In this document: piece by piece, positions 52,194 through 61,452 of the stretch
Position numbering within the stretch: position 1 is the stretch's first letter
Layout: each line of letters opens with the position of its first letter
Assembly: GCA_014649355.1 (NCBI GenBank)
Contig: BMSW01000004.1
Location: 202,608 to 266,607 of the forward strand
Origin: Streptomyces althioticus
Lineage (GTDB): Bacteria > Actinomycetota > Actinomycetes > Streptomycetales > Streptomycetaceae
Direction: 5' to 3'
DNA length: 64,000 nucleotides
The notes under the pieces: model-generated
The model's database searches: none
What the model was told of the DNA's origin: nothing
The model's input: the letters and a program-made list of their open reading frames with translations, nothing else
Program-made: the position numbers and the translations under genes

Positions 52194-54782
52194 ATGACGA
52201 CTTCCGCGACGTCCGGAACCGGCGGCCCGACCGAGAACAGCCTGCGCCGCGCGCTCAGGCGCGCCCGCGACGGCGTCTCCCTGGACGTGTCCGAGGCCGC
52301 GGTCCTGCTCCAGGCCCGCGGTGAGCATCTGACGGACCTCTCCGCCTCGGCCGCCCGGGTCCGCGACGCGGGCCTGGACGCGGCGGGGCGGCCCGGCGTC
52401 ATCACGTACTCCAAGAGCGTGTTCGTCCCGCTGACGCGGCTGTGCCGGGACAAGTGCCACTACTGCACGTTCGTCACCGTGCCCGGCAAGCTGCGCCGGG
52501 CCGGGCACGGGATGTTCATGTCGCCGGACGAGGTGCTGGACATCGCCCGCAAGGGCGCCGCGCTCGGCTGCAAGGAAGCGCTCATCACCCTCGGCGACAA
52601 GCCCGAGGACCGCTGGTCCGAAGCCCGCGAATGGCTCGACGCGCACGGCTACGACGACACGATCGCCTACGTCCGCGCCATCTCGATCCGCATCCTGGAG
52701 GAGACCGGTCTCCTCCCGCACCTCAACCCGGGCGTCCTGTCCTGGACGGACTTCCAGCGTCTGAAGCCGGTCGCGCCGTCGATGGGCATGATGCTGGAGA
52801 CCACCGCGACCCGCCTGTGGTCCGAGCCCGGCGGGCCCCACCACGGCTCCCCCGACAAGGAGCCGGCGGTACGGCTGCGGGTCCTGGAGGACGCCGGCCG
52901 CTCCTCCGTCCCCTTCACCTCGGGCATCCTCATCGGCATCGGGGAGACGTACGAGGAGCGCGCGGAGTCGTTGTTCGCGCTGCGGAAGGTGGCCCGCGCC
53001 CACCACGGCATCCAGGAACTGATCATCCAGAACTTCCGCGCCAAGCCGGACACCGCGATGCGCGGCATGCCGGACGCGGAGCTGGACGAACTGGTCGCCA
53101 CGGTCGCCGTCGCCCGCCTGGTGCTCGGCCCCACCGCCTGCCTCCAGGCCCCTCCGAACCTGGTCGACTCCGAGTACGGGCGGCTCATCGCGGCCGGCAT
53201 CGACGACTGGGGCGGCGTCTCCCCGCTCACCATCGACCACGTCAACCCCGAGCGGCCCTGGCCGCAGATCGAGGAACTCGCCGAGCAGTCCCGCGCGGCC
53301 GGCTTCGACCTGCGGGAACGCCTCTGCGTCTACCCGGAGTTCGTGCGGCGCGGCGAGCCCTGGCTGGACCCGCGGCTGCGCCCGCACGTCGCCGCGCTCG
53401 CCGACCCGGAGACGGGGCTGGCCCTCCCGGACGCGCTGCCCCAGGGGCTGCCGTGGCAGGAGCCCGACGAGGCGTTCACCGCCACCGGCCGCACCGACCT
53501 GCACCGCACCATCGACACCGAGGGCCGCACCGGCGACCGCCGTGAGGACTTCGACGAGGTGTACGGCGACTGGGACGCGCTGCGCGAGGCCGCCGCGCCC
53601 GGCATGGTCCCCGAGCGGATCGACACCGACGTGCGCGAGGCGCTGCGGACGGCCGCGGACGACCCGACGAAACTGACGGACGCGGAGGCGCTGGCCCTGC
53701 TGCACGCCGACGGACCCGCCCTGGACGCGCTGTGCCGGGTCGCGGACGACGTGCGGAAATCCGCGGTCGGCGACGACGTGACGTACATCGTCACCCGCAA
53801 CATCAACTTCACCAACGTCTGTTACACCGGCTGCCGCTTCTGCGCCTTCGCCCAGCGCCGCACGGACGCCGACGCCTACACGCTCTCGCTGGAGCAGGTC
53901 GCGGACCGTGCCGCCCAGGCGTGGGACGTCGGCGCGGTGGAGGTGTGCATGCAGGGCGGCATCCACCCCGACCTGCCCGGCACCGCCTACTTCGACATCG
54001 CGCGGGCCGTGAAGGAACGCGTCCCCGGCATGCACGTCCACGCCTTCTCCCCGATGGAGGTGGTGAACGGCGCGACCCGCACCGGCCTGTCCGTCCGCGA
54101 GTGGCTGACCGCCGCCAAGGAAGCGGGCCTGGACACCATCCCGGGCACGGCGGCGGAGATCCTCGACGACGAGGTCCGCTGGATCCTCACCAAGGGCAAG
54201 CTTCCGGCGGCCACCTGGATCGAGGTCGTCGAGACGGCCCACGAGCTGGGCATCCGCTCCTCGTCCACGATGATGTACGGCCACGTCGACCAGCCCCGCC
54301 ACTGGCTCGGCCACCTCCGTACCCTGGCCGGCATCCAGCAGCGCACCGGCGGCTTCACCGAGTTCGTGACGCTGCCCTTCGTGCACACCAACGCCCCCGT
54401 CTACCTGGCCGGCATCGCCCGCCCGGGCCCGACGGTCCGCGACAACCGCGCGGTGACGGCGATGGCCCGCCTGCTGCTCCACCCCTGGATCCCCAACATC
54501 CAGACGAGCTGGGTCAAACTGGGCGCGGAGGGCGCGGCGGAGATGCTGCGCTCCGGCGCGAACGACCTCGGCGGGACGCTGATGGAGGAGACCATCTCCC
54601 GGATGGCGGGCTCCTCCTACGGCTCCTACAAGTCGGTCAAGGACCTCGTCGAGGTCGCGGAGGCGGCGGGCCGCCCGGCGAAGCCGCGCACGACCCTGTA
54701 CGGCGAGGTCCCCGAGGAGCGGCGGCGCGCGGCGGAGGCCTCGGACGGCCATCTTCCGGAGCTGCTCCCGGTGCTCGACTGA
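52194..54782 (+). CDS. fbiC: bifunctional FO synthase FbiC (CofG-CofH fusion)
   Basis: An 862-residue bifunctional radical-SAM enzyme that makes FO, the deazaflavin core of cofactor F420, from tyrosine and a ribityl-diaminopyrimidine. The CofG-like half carries CX3CX2C at residues 84-91 (CRDKCHYC), the CofH-like half carries CYTGCRFC at 543-550. The fusion is typical of actinobacteria. ATG 52194 is the likely start. Confidence 0.96.
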   Translation: MTTSATSGTGGPTENSLRRALRRARDGVSLDVSEAAVLLQARGEHLTDLSASAARVRDAGLDAAGRPGVITYSKSVFVPLTRLCRDKCHYCTFVTVPGKLRRAGHGMFMSPDEVLDIARKGAALGCKEALITLGDKPEDRWSEAREWLDAHGYDDTIAYVRAISIRILEETGLLPHLNPGVLSWTDFQRLKPVAPSMGMMLETTATRLWSEPGGPHHGSPDKEPAVRLRVLEDAGRSSVPFTSGILIGIGETYEERAESLFALRKVARAHHGIQELIIQNFRAKPDTAMRGMPDAELDELVATVAVARLVLGPTACLQAPPNLVDSEYGRLIAAGIDDWGGVSPLTIDHVNPERPWPQIEELAEQSRAAGFDLRERLCVYPEFVRRGEPWLDPRLRPHVAALADPETGLALPDALPQGLPWQEPDEAFTATGRTDLHRTIDTEGRTGDRREDFDEVYGDWDALREAAAPGMVPERIDTDVREALRTAADDPTKLTDAEALALLHADGPALDALCRVADDVRKSAVGDDVTYIVTRNINFTNVCYTGCRFCAFAQRRTDADAYTLSLEQVADRAAQAWDVGAVEVCMQGGIHPDLPGTAYFDIARAVKERVPGMHVHAFSPMEVVNGATRTGLSVREWLTAAKEAGLDTIPGTAAEILDDEVRWILTKGKLPAATWIEVVETAHELGIRSSSTMMYGHVDQPRHWLGHLRTLAGIQQRTGGFTEFVTLPFVHTNAPVYLAGIARPGPTVRDNRAVTAMARLLLHPWIPNIQTSWVKLGAEGAAEMLRSGANDLGGTLMEETISRMAGSSYGSYKSVKDLVEVAEAAGRPAKPRTTLYGEVPEERRRAAEASDGHLPELLPVLD

Positions 54783-54851
54783 CTCCGGGACCGTTGCCGG
54801 CTGGCAGTAGGATGATCCGACCCGCTTTCGGTAGCTGAGGAGTGCGTACCG

Positions 54852-55421
54852 GTGTCTGCCCGTCTTCCTTCGTGGGCCTGGGTGACCGGGCTGACCACGG
54901 GGGCGATAGCCGTGGTGGCGGTCCTGGGCGTCCAGGCGGACCAGGGCACCAAGCCCGTCGCCGCGACCACTCCGCCGAAGGCCACGGCGACGGCGGACCC
55001 CAAGCCGTCCGCCGCCCCGTCGAAGAAGCCGACGGCACCGGCCGTCCCGGCCGACTCCGGCACCGGCCGCCGCATCGTCTACTCCCTCGGCCAGAAGCGC
55101 GTCTGGCTGGTCGACGCGAGCGACGCCGCCCGCAGCTCCTTCCCGGTGTGGCCCGGCACGGTCTCCCCGGACCCCGGCTCCTACGCGATCGGCACCCGCA
55201 ACGAGGCCACCACCGGCAGCGACGGCGTCCCGGTGGAGCACATCATGTACTTCGCCCAGAAGTCCGGCGTCTTCGTCGCCTTCTCCAACGCGGTCGACGG
55301 CTCCTCACCCCCACCCGCCGACCCGGGCGCCCAGACAGGCGGCATCCGCGTCGCCAAACAGGACGGCAAGGCCCTGTGGGCCTTCGGTACGGCGGGGACG
55401 ACGGTGTACGTGGTGCAGTGA
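54852..55421 (+). CDS. membrane-anchored protein with degenerate YkuD-like domain
   Basis: A 189-residue protein. Residues 1-30 give an uncleaved signal-anchor (WVTGLTTGAIAVVAVLGVQA), then a Pro/Thr/Lys-rich linker to about 70, then a beta-rich domain (RRIVYSLGQKRVWLVDASDAA, ... GSYAIGTRNEATTG). This resembles the YkuD L,D-transpeptidase fold, but no HGT...SHGC(V/I)R catalytic motif is present, so it is not an active transpeptidase. GTG 54852 is the likely start; a TAGGAT -10-like box lies near 54808. Confidence 0.8.
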   Translation: MSARLPSWAWVTGLTTGAIAVVAVLGVQADQGTKPVAATTPPKATATADPKPSAAPSKKPTAPAVPADSGTGRRIVYSLGQKRVWLVDASDAARSSFPVWPGTVSPDPGSYAIGTRNEATTGSDGVPVEHIMYFAQKSGVFVAFSNAVDGSSPPPADPGAQTGGIRVAKQDGKALWAFGTAGTTVYVVQ

Positions 55422-55437
55422 CCGACCGTCGTGCCGG

Positions 55438-55748
55438 TCACACCGTGCGTCGCGCCTCGTCCACGAGGTGACGCACTCGGCCACCCGACGTGACCTCGTA
55501 CCCCTGGCGCGGAAGGTCCCGGCCGCCGAGGTTCCCCGTGAGAGCCGGCCCCGCAGGCGGTGCTGACGGTCCGTGTCCCGGTGGGACGCCAGGTCCTTGC
55601 GCAGGGCCTCGAAGCAGCGGCGCGTGTTGCCGGGCGCCTCCGAGCCGAGTTCACCCCACCCCTTCGCGGCCTCGTTCGTCGCGAAGCGCAGACGCCATGC
55701 GCCGTCCACCGGCGGGGGCGCGACGTCGCCGCCGCGCTTGGGGCTCAC
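55438..55748 (-). pseudogene. frameshifted RelE/ParE-like toxin of a toxin-antitoxin pair
   Basis: The GTG at 55748 overlaps the antitoxin stop (GTGA). The frame runs well as VSPKRGGDVAPPPVDGAWRL ... ASHRDTDRQHRLRG. Near 55543-55555 the coding sense moves to another frame (NLGGRDLPRQGYEV, RVRHLVDEARRTV) and ends in TGA at 55438-55440. In Streptomyces relatives that I recall, the same toxin continues about 16 residues beyond RRTV, so the C-terminus is missing too. Two lesions and an intact antitoxin suggest loss of toxin. Confidence 0.6.
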
Positions 55749-56206
55749 GGAGCCGTCACCTCGCCGTGGTCCTCGTCCGGCAGCCGTCGCGTGAGCTTCG
55801 CGGTCAGTTCGGGGCCCGCCAGAATGCGGGCGGTCGCGCGCCATTCGGTGACCAGGCGGTGCAGACTGCCATGGACGTCCAGGTGCGCGGCGTCGTTCGT
55901 GGCGTCGATGAGCTCCGCCACGAACTCCTTCGCCTCCTCCGCGGACAGATGGCGTACCCAGGGGAAGACCGCTGGGAGGGCGCGCAATATGGCCCGCTCG
56001 CCCGCGTCGCTGCGGACGAGGGCGCCGAGAAGCCGGGCGGTGATGTCCGCCGTCTCCTCGCGCTGCTGGTCATGGCGCGCCGTCGTGAGGTACAGATCCT
56101 CGCCGTCCCGGCGCGTGACGTGCACGCGGTGGGTCTGGTCGAGAGTTTCGGCGACACGCTTCGAGTTCTTCGAGAGTTCGGAGAAGGCGACCGTTGGTGT
56201 GGACAC
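55745..56206 (-). CDS. Phd/YefM-type antitoxin
   Basis: A 153-residue antitoxin-like protein. The N-terminus (VAFSELSKNSKRVAETLDQTHRVHVTRRDG) matches the Phd/YefM fold, which binds DNA and neutralises a RelE/ParE toxin; the C-terminal 80 residues are a longer helical tail than usual. GTG 56206 is the start. The toxin gene behind it overlaps by four bases but is broken. Its DNA-binding role may persist. Confidence 0.8.
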   Translation of the reverse strand: MSTPTVAFSELSKNSKRVAETLDQTHRVHVTRRDGEDLYLTTARHDQQREETADITARLLGALVRSDAGERAILRALPAVFPWVRHLSAEEAKEFVAELIDATNDAAHLDVHGSLHRLVTEWRATARILAGPELTAKLTRRLPDEDHGEVTAP

Positions 56207-56436
56207 AACGCGACGGTACTTCGAGCTGAACCCGACCTACGCCTGGGCGCGCGAGCGGCGCGATGCGGTCGTACGGGACCGTGAAGGGTGAAAACAGGCG
56301 ACTCCCGGCCGCTCGGGTCACACTCCGTATAGCGAGCCGCATGGCGAGCGGGAAGGCGATCCGGCCTCGCGGCCCACCGTCCCCGTTCGATTACAGTGCT
56401 GGGCGTCGTACGTACGGACGGTCCCGGGAGGTCTTG

Positions 56437-57555
56437 GTGGCTGGTACTGCCGGGCCCGTGTGGGGGCGCCGTGAGCAGCAGGACTTCCGAAGCCGGGTGC
56501 GCGGAACGCTGCTGGGGGTGGCCGTCGGGGACGCGCTGGGCGCGCCCGTGGACGCCCTGGACCTCGACACGATCCGCCGGACCCACGGCGCGGACGGCCT
56601 GACCGACCTCGCCCCCGCCTTCGGCCGGCGCGGCGCGGTCACCCACCACACCCAGCTCACCCTCTTCACCGTGGACGGCCTGATCCGCGCCCAGGTGCGG
56701 CGCGACACCGGCGCCTGGCACCCGCCGACCGATCTGCACCGGGCGTATCTGCGCTGGGCCACCACGCAGCGGGACTGGGGCCCGGACGAGCGGCGCAAGG
56801 AGGACGGCTGGCTGGCCCGGGAGGAGTGGCTGTACGCTCGCCGCGACCCGGCCCGCACGCTGCTCCTCGGCCTGGGCGACGCGACGATGGGCACGCTGGA
56901 CGCGCCCAAGAACCCCGGCGAGGCCGGCCCGGAGGCGGCGGCCCGCTCGGCGCCGTTCGGGCTGCTCGTCGGCTGGGACCCGCAGCTGGTGGCGCAGCTC
57001 GCGGTGGAGTGCGCGGCGCAGACCCACGGCCACCCGGTCGGCTACCTCGCGGCGGGCGCGTACGCGGTCCTGGTGCACGCGCTCGCCCGGGGCGACAGCC
57101 TGGACACGGCGGTGCAGCGCACGCTCGCCCTGCTGGCCGCGCGGCCCGGCCACCAGCCGGTGACGGACGCCCTCCAGCGCGCGCTGGGCGCCGTACGGCA
57201 GGGGATGCCCGGCGCGGAACGGGTCACGGAACTGATCGGCGACGCCACCGCCGAGGGCCTGCTGTCCGCCGCCGTGTACTGCGCGCTCGTGGGGGAGGAC
57301 GTACGGCAGGGTCTGTGCCTCGCCGTGAACCACGCCGGCCCCAGCGCGGCGGCCGGCGCGCTGACGGGCGGCCTGCTGGGCGCCCTGCACGGCGAGACGG
57401 CCCTCCCGCCGGCCTGGCTGGCCGAACTGGAGGGCCGCCCCACGGTCCTGGAACTGGCCGACGACTTCGCGATGGAAATGACCCAGGGCCCCGCCCTGCA
57501 CACCCCGGCCACCTCCTCCCCGGCCTGGCTGACCCGCTACCCCAGAGGCGCTTAG
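56437..57555 (+). CDS. ADP-ribosylglycohydrolase-fold protein lacking metal-binding residues
   Basis: A 372-residue protein with the all-helical ADP-ribosylglycohydrolase (DraG/ARH) fold. The GDALGAP motif (residues 31-37) is intact. The T-D-D-T motif that holds metal in active members reads THHT (residues 69-72), and the C-terminal D-x-D segment reads AVNHAGPSAAAG (residues 296-307) where DSDS is expected. So the metal ligands are lost and normal hydrolase activity is unlikely; it may be a binding protein. GTG 56437 with GGGAGG upstream is the start. It ends in a repeat-terminator and is convergent with the symporter gene. Confidence 0.88.
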   Translation: MAGTAGPVWGRREQQDFRSRVRGTLLGVAVGDALGAPVDALDLDTIRRTHGADGLTDLAPAFGRRGAVTHHTQLTLFTVDGLIRAQVRRDTGAWHPPTDLHRAYLRWATTQRDWGPDERRKEDGWLAREEWLYARRDPARTLLLGLGDATMGTLDAPKNPGEAGPEAAARSAPFGLLVGWDPQLVAQLAVECAAQTHGHPVGYLAAGAYAVLVHALARGDSLDTAVQRTLALLAARPGHQPVTDALQRALGAVRQGMPGAERVTELIGDATAEGLLSAAVYCALVGEDVRQGLCLAVNHAGPSAAAGALTGGLLGALHGETALPPAWLAELEGRPTVLELADDFAMEMTQGPALHTPATSSPAWLTRYPRGA

Positions 57556-57603
57556 GGGCGCGGGGAACTGCGCAAAGGGGGGTCCGGGGGGCGAAGCCCC
57601 CCG
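57554..57603. terminator. repeat copy plus GC hairpin between convergent genes
   Basis: One copy of the window repeat (57554-57574) overlaps the stop of the ADP-ribosylglycohydrolase-fold gene. A hairpin of 8-bp arms (CGGGGGGC / GCCCCCCG, 57585-57603) with a GAA loop follows. Confidence 0.75.
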
Positions 57604-57643
57604 AAGGTCGGGATGGGAAGGGGCGGAGGGGGCGAAGAAGCCC

Positions 57644-59200
57644 TCAGTCCTTCACAGGCACCCCGGCCTCCCCCGCAGGCACGGGAAGAGCAACACCCTC
57701 CCCGTCCCCGTCGGAGTTCACCCGCTCGATGACCGCAACCCTCTCCTCCGTGTCCTCAGGCCTCACGAACCCGACAACGACATACAGCACCAGCGACACG
57801 GCCAACGGAATGGACACCTGGTACTCCAACGGCACCCCACCCTCCACGGCCCAGTGGATCGGGTAGTTCACCAGCCAGAACGCCACCAGCCCCATCCCCC
57901 AGCTGACCAGCGCCGCCGTAGGCCCGGACCGCCGGAAGGGCCGCAGCAGCCCCAGCATCATCGGAATGGCGATCGGCCCCATCAGCCCGGCCACCCACTT
58001 GATCACCACGGTGATGATGTCCTTGAACGTCGGCGAGTCGACCTGCGTGGCCACGGCCATGGACAGCCCCAGGAACACCACCGTGGTGACCCGCCCCGCG
58101 ACCAGGCCCGACCGCTCCCCCCACGCCCGCGCCCGGGCGGACAGCACCGGCGCCACGTCCCGCGTGAACACGGCCGCGATCGCGTTGGCGTCCGAGGAGC
58201 ACATGGCCATCGTGTGGGAGAAGAACCCGACGACGACCAGCCCCAGCAGCCCGTGCGGCAGCAACTGCTCGGTCATCAGGGCGTAGGAGTCGGACCCGTC
58301 CGCCTTCTGCGACTCGACCAGCAGCGGGGACATCCACATCGGGAAGAACAGCACCAGCGGCCACACCAGCCACAGCACCGCCGACAGCCGCGCGGAGCGC
58401 GCGGCCTCACGGGCGTCGCGGGTGGCCATGTACCGCTGGGCCTGGTTCAGCATCCCGCCGTTGTACTCGAACAGCTTGATGAAGAGGAACGCCAGCAGGA
58501 ACACCGTGCCGTACGGCCCGACCAGCGGCTCCCCGTGCCCCTTCAGCTCCGGCTGGTCCCAGGCGCCGAGGAAGCCGCCGTGGTCGCCGAGCTCCAGCAC
58601 GACCGCGACGAACATGGCGATCCCGGCGAGCAGCTGGATGAAGAACTGCCCGAGTTCCGTCAGCGCGTCCGCCCACAGTCCGCCGATGGTGCAGTAGACG
58701 GCGGTGACCGCGCCGGTGATGAGGATGCCCTGGTTCAGGGAGACCCCGGTGAACACCGACAGCAGGGTGGCGATGGCCGCCCACTTCGCGCCCACGTCCA
58801 CGATCTTCAGCAGCATCCCGGACCAGGCGAGCGCCTGCTGGGTGCGCAGGTCGTAGCGGTTCTTGAGGTACTCCAGCGGCGAGGCCACGTGGAGCCGGGA
58901 GCGCAGCCGGTTGATGCGCGGGGCGAACAGCCGGGAGCCGATGGCGATGCCGAGGGCGATGGGGAAGGACCAGGTGACGAACGAGGTGACGCCGTAGGTG
59001 TAGGCGATGCCGGCGTAGCCGGTGAACATCACCGCGCTGTAGCCCGACATGTGGTGGGAGATCCCGGAGAGCCACCAGGGCATCTTGCCGCCGGCGGTGA
59101 AGAAGTCGCTGACGCTGTCCACCCGCTTGTGCGACCAGACACCGATGGCGACCATCACGGCGAAGTAGCCGATGAGCACCGCCCAGTCGAGACCGTTCAT
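57644..59200 (-). CDS. sodium:solute symporter (SSS family)
   Basis: A 518-residue transporter of about 13 membrane segments, LeuT-like fold. GYFAVMVAIGVWSHKRVDSVSDFFTAGGKMPWWLSGISHHMSGYSAVMFTGYAG is the family's Na-binding first part (shown as fragments SHHMSGYSAVMFTGYAG). GCSSDANAIAAVF-like motif (MCSSDANAIAAVF) lies near residue 325. ATG 59200 with GGAAGGGGGG upstream. The substrate may be a sugar, myo-inositol or organic acid. Upstream lies a 240-base regulatory region. Confidence 0.88.
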   Translation of the reverse strand: MNGLDWAVLIGYFAVMVAIGVWSHKRVDSVSDFFTAGGKMPWWLSGISHHMSGYSAVMFTGYAGIAYTYGVTSFVTWSFPIALGIAIGSRLFAPRINRLRSRLHVASPLEYLKNRYDLRTQQALAWSGMLLKIVDVGAKWAAIATLLSVFTGVSLNQGILITGAVTAVYCTIGGLWADALTELGQFFIQLLAGIAMFVAVVLELGDHGGFLGAWDQPELKGHGEPLVGPYGTVFLLAFLFIKLFEYNGGMLNQAQRYMATRDAREAARSARLSAVLWLVWPLVLFFPMWMSPLLVESQKADGSDSYALMTEQLLPHGLLGLVVVGFFSHTMAMCSSDANAIAAVFTRDVAPVLSARARAWGERSGLVAGRVTTVVFLGLSMAVATQVDSPTFKDIITVVIKWVAGLMGPIAIPMMLGLLRPFRRSGPTAALVSWGMGLVAFWLVNYPIHWAVEGGVPLEYQVSIPLAVSLVLYVVVGFVRPEDTEERVAVIERVNSDGDGEGVALPVPAGEAGVPVKD

Positions 59201-59440
59201 GTCCCCCCTTCCAGGGTCCTCCTTGTGAACACCGCTCAGCAGGTTGGCACTTCGCCTGAGCGGGGCAGGAACACGGAAGGGTGCGAAGTGCCCGCTCATC
59301 GTGGGCGGTGTGGCGGGAGCACGACAAGAAAACGGTGAGTCAAGACCGTGCAAAAACGTTCGCGGCGCTGACTAGTGTTCAGATTCCTGAACAGGTTCGC
59401 GACCTGGAAAAGCCCCGGGGAACTCCCCCCGGGGCCTGCC
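59201..59440. promoter_or_regulatory. 240-base control region upstream of the symporter gene
   Basis: Between the symporter gene start and the 3' end of the next minus-strand gene. It holds a perfect 10-base inverted pair (GGCACTTCGC 59246-59255 and GCGAAGTGCC 59283-59292) and a TGTTCAG-ATTC-CTGAACA palindrome (59376-59393). Confidence 0.45.
59376..59393. promoter_or_regulatory. TGTTCAG-N4-CTGAACA operator candidate
   Basis: Perfect 7-base arms around four bases, of a kind bound by GntR or IclR regulators. It is the strongest symmetric site before the symporter gene. Confidence 0.45.
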
Positions 59441-61318
59441 TCAGCGCAGCTCCTCGGGACACGGCGTGCCCCGCTCACCCCACTTGTACGGGGCCGCCAG
59501 CCGGTACGTCCCCGCCTCGGGCGCCAGCAGCACCGTCCACTCGTCGCCGTTGGTGTCCTCCTCCGTCTCCATCAGACAGCCGTGCACGTTCTCGTACGTC
59601 TTCGGCTCGTCCTCGGGACGGTTCTCGGACTCCTCCGTCTCCTGCGGCGGGTCCAGCGCCTTGCCCTCGCCGTCGACCAGGCCCAGCCACGGCGAGTACG
59701 GCACCCGGATCAGGATCCGGCCCGGCTTCTCCACCCGCAGCGTCCACTCGCCCTGCTCGGCGCGCTCCACGACCGTGTTCGGCTCCGCCAGCGGGGTCGG
59801 CGCCTGCACCTCGAACAGCTGCCAGTTCGCGTCGCCCCAGACCTGCTTCAGATACGGCAGCCCGCCCTGCACCAGCTCCCGCTCGCGCTGGCCGCCGTCG
59901 CCGTCCGGCTCGTCCTTCGGCAGCACCACGTAGTGCACGCCCCAGCGCTTCAGCCACTCGCGGTAGTTGGCCGCGTTGAGGGTGTCGTCGTAGAAGAGCG
60001 GGTTGCGCTCCATGTCGGCCTGGCGGTTCCAGCCGCGCGCCAGGTTCACGTACGGCGCCAGCGCGGACGCCTCGCGGTGCGAGCGGGCGGGGACGACCTC
60101 CACCCGGCCCTGCTCGGCGCCGACCTCCTGCAACTCGTTCACCAGCGGCGCCAGCTCACGCGCCCAGGACGCGGCGGGCGTCGTGTTCACCACGTCGTTG
60201 ACCGACTTCACGCCGATCCAGCCGTTGAAGCCGATCACGGCGACGACCAGCGCGTACCACTTACGGGACCGGGGCTCGGCGAACGGCAGCGCTGCCACCA
60301 GCACCACACCGCCGAACAGCATCGCGAGCCGTGTCATGTTCGACCCGATCTGGGAGCTGATCAGCCAGACCAGCACCACCCCGAGCCCGTACACCGCCGC
60401 CGTGATCCGGACCGTTCTCCAGTCCTTCGGCACCAACGCGTAGACCAGCACCGAGTACACGAACGGCAGCACGACCGACCCGAAGCCCATCGGCTGCGTG
60501 CCGGAGAACGGGAACAGCCACGCCGACACCGCGACCACCGCGCTCGGCGCGAGCCCCAGCGCCCAGGCACCCGGCCTGCGCTTCTGCAGGAACAGCGCCA
60601 CCGCGACCAGGCCCACGAACAGGCCCGCGACCGGCGAGGCCATGGTCGCCAGGGCGGCCAGCGGGGCCGCGCACAGCGCCTTCGCCCAGCGCTTGTACCG
60701 CCACCGGTACGGCCAGCAGAAGACGACCGCGACGGCGCCGAGCGCGAACATCGTGCCGAGTCCGTACGTCACCCGGCCCGAGGCGGCGTTGCATAGCAGC
60801 GCGAACACGCCCGTCAGCGCCGCCCACAGGGGGTTGCGCACGGACCTGCTGCGCATCAGCACCAGCGTGAGCAGGCCCGCCGACACCGTGCCGGCGATCA
60901 TCATCGTGGTCCGCACGCCGAGCACCGACATCAGGTACGGCGACACCACGCTGTACGACACCGGATGCATCCCGCCGTACCAGGCGAGGTTGTACGCGGA
61001 GTCGGGGTGCCGGCCCACGAACTCGGCCCACGCGTCCTGCGCGGCCAGGTCGCCGCCGCTGTTCGCGAAGGTGAAGAACCAGACGACGTGCAGCAGCCCC
61101 GACAGCGCGGTGACGGACAGCACCGGGTGGCGCAGCATACGGGCGCGCACGGCGAGGACCGCGGCCTTCGCCCGGCCCGGAGGGTCACCCTGAGGGGCGC
61201 TCCCGGAGGACGGGTCGGCGGCCCCGGTGGACCGCTCGGCTCCGGATGCGGGTATTCGCGGGCCGGCCCCCGGGCCCGGGTTCGCGTCGTCGGCGCGTGT
61301 CGGCTCCGCTGTCGCCAC
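59441..61318 (-). CDS. polytopic membrane protein with C-terminal extracellular domain (possible lipid-linked glycosyltransferase)
   Basis: A 625-residue protein: a Pro/Gly/Ala-rich cytosolic tail (residues 1-55), about twelve membrane segments (65-420), then an extracytoplasmic C-terminal domain of about 200 residues (NELQEVGAEQGRVEVVPARSHREAS ...). The layout resembles GT-C glycosyltransferases or bacterial PMT/arabinofuranosyl-type membrane enzymes, but no conserved DxD/E motif is certain to me. GTG 61318 is the likely start. Substrate unknown. Confidence 0.78.
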   Translation of the reverse strand: MATAEPTRADDANPGPGAGPRIPASGAERSTGAADPSSGSAPQGDPPGRAKAAVLAVRARMLRHPVLSVTALSGLLHVVWFFTFANSGGDLAAQDAWAEFVGRHPDSAYNLAWYGGMHPVSYSVVSPYLMSVLGVRTTMMIAGTVSAGLLTLVLMRSRSVRNPLWAALTGVFALLCNAASGRVTYGLGTMFALGAVAVVFCWPYRWRYKRWAKALCAAPLAALATMASPVAGLFVGLVAVALFLQKRRPGAWALGLAPSAVVAVSAWLFPFSGTQPMGFGSVVLPFVYSVLVYALVPKDWRTVRITAAVYGLGVVLVWLISSQIGSNMTRLAMLFGGVVLVAALPFAEPRSRKWYALVVAVIGFNGWIGVKSVNDVVNTTPAASWARELAPLVNELQEVGAEQGRVEVVPARSHREASALAPYVNLARGWNRQADMERNPLFYDDTLNAANYREWLKRWGVHYVVLPKDEPDGDGGQRERELVQGGLPYLKQVWGDANWQLFEVQAPTPLAEPNTVVERAEQGEWTLRVEKPGRILIRVPYSPWLGLVDGEGKALDPPQETEESENRPEDEPKTYENVHGCLMETEEDTNGDEWTVLLAPEAGTYRLAAPYKWGERGTPCPEELR

Positions 61319-61452
61319 CTGTCGGCACTCCCCGTGATCCCGTTCCTCGCCCGATTCCTGCCCGTTTCGTGACGCTAGCACGCACCCCGCGGACCGTCCG
61401 CCCGGGTGGGCGGCGGTCCGCGGGGTGCGGCCGTCGTCGATCCGCCGCCGGA

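Noticed and set aside
52170..55241. A 1023-codon minus-strand frame opposite fbiC
   Set aside because: Shadow composition; overlaps an unmistakable gene.
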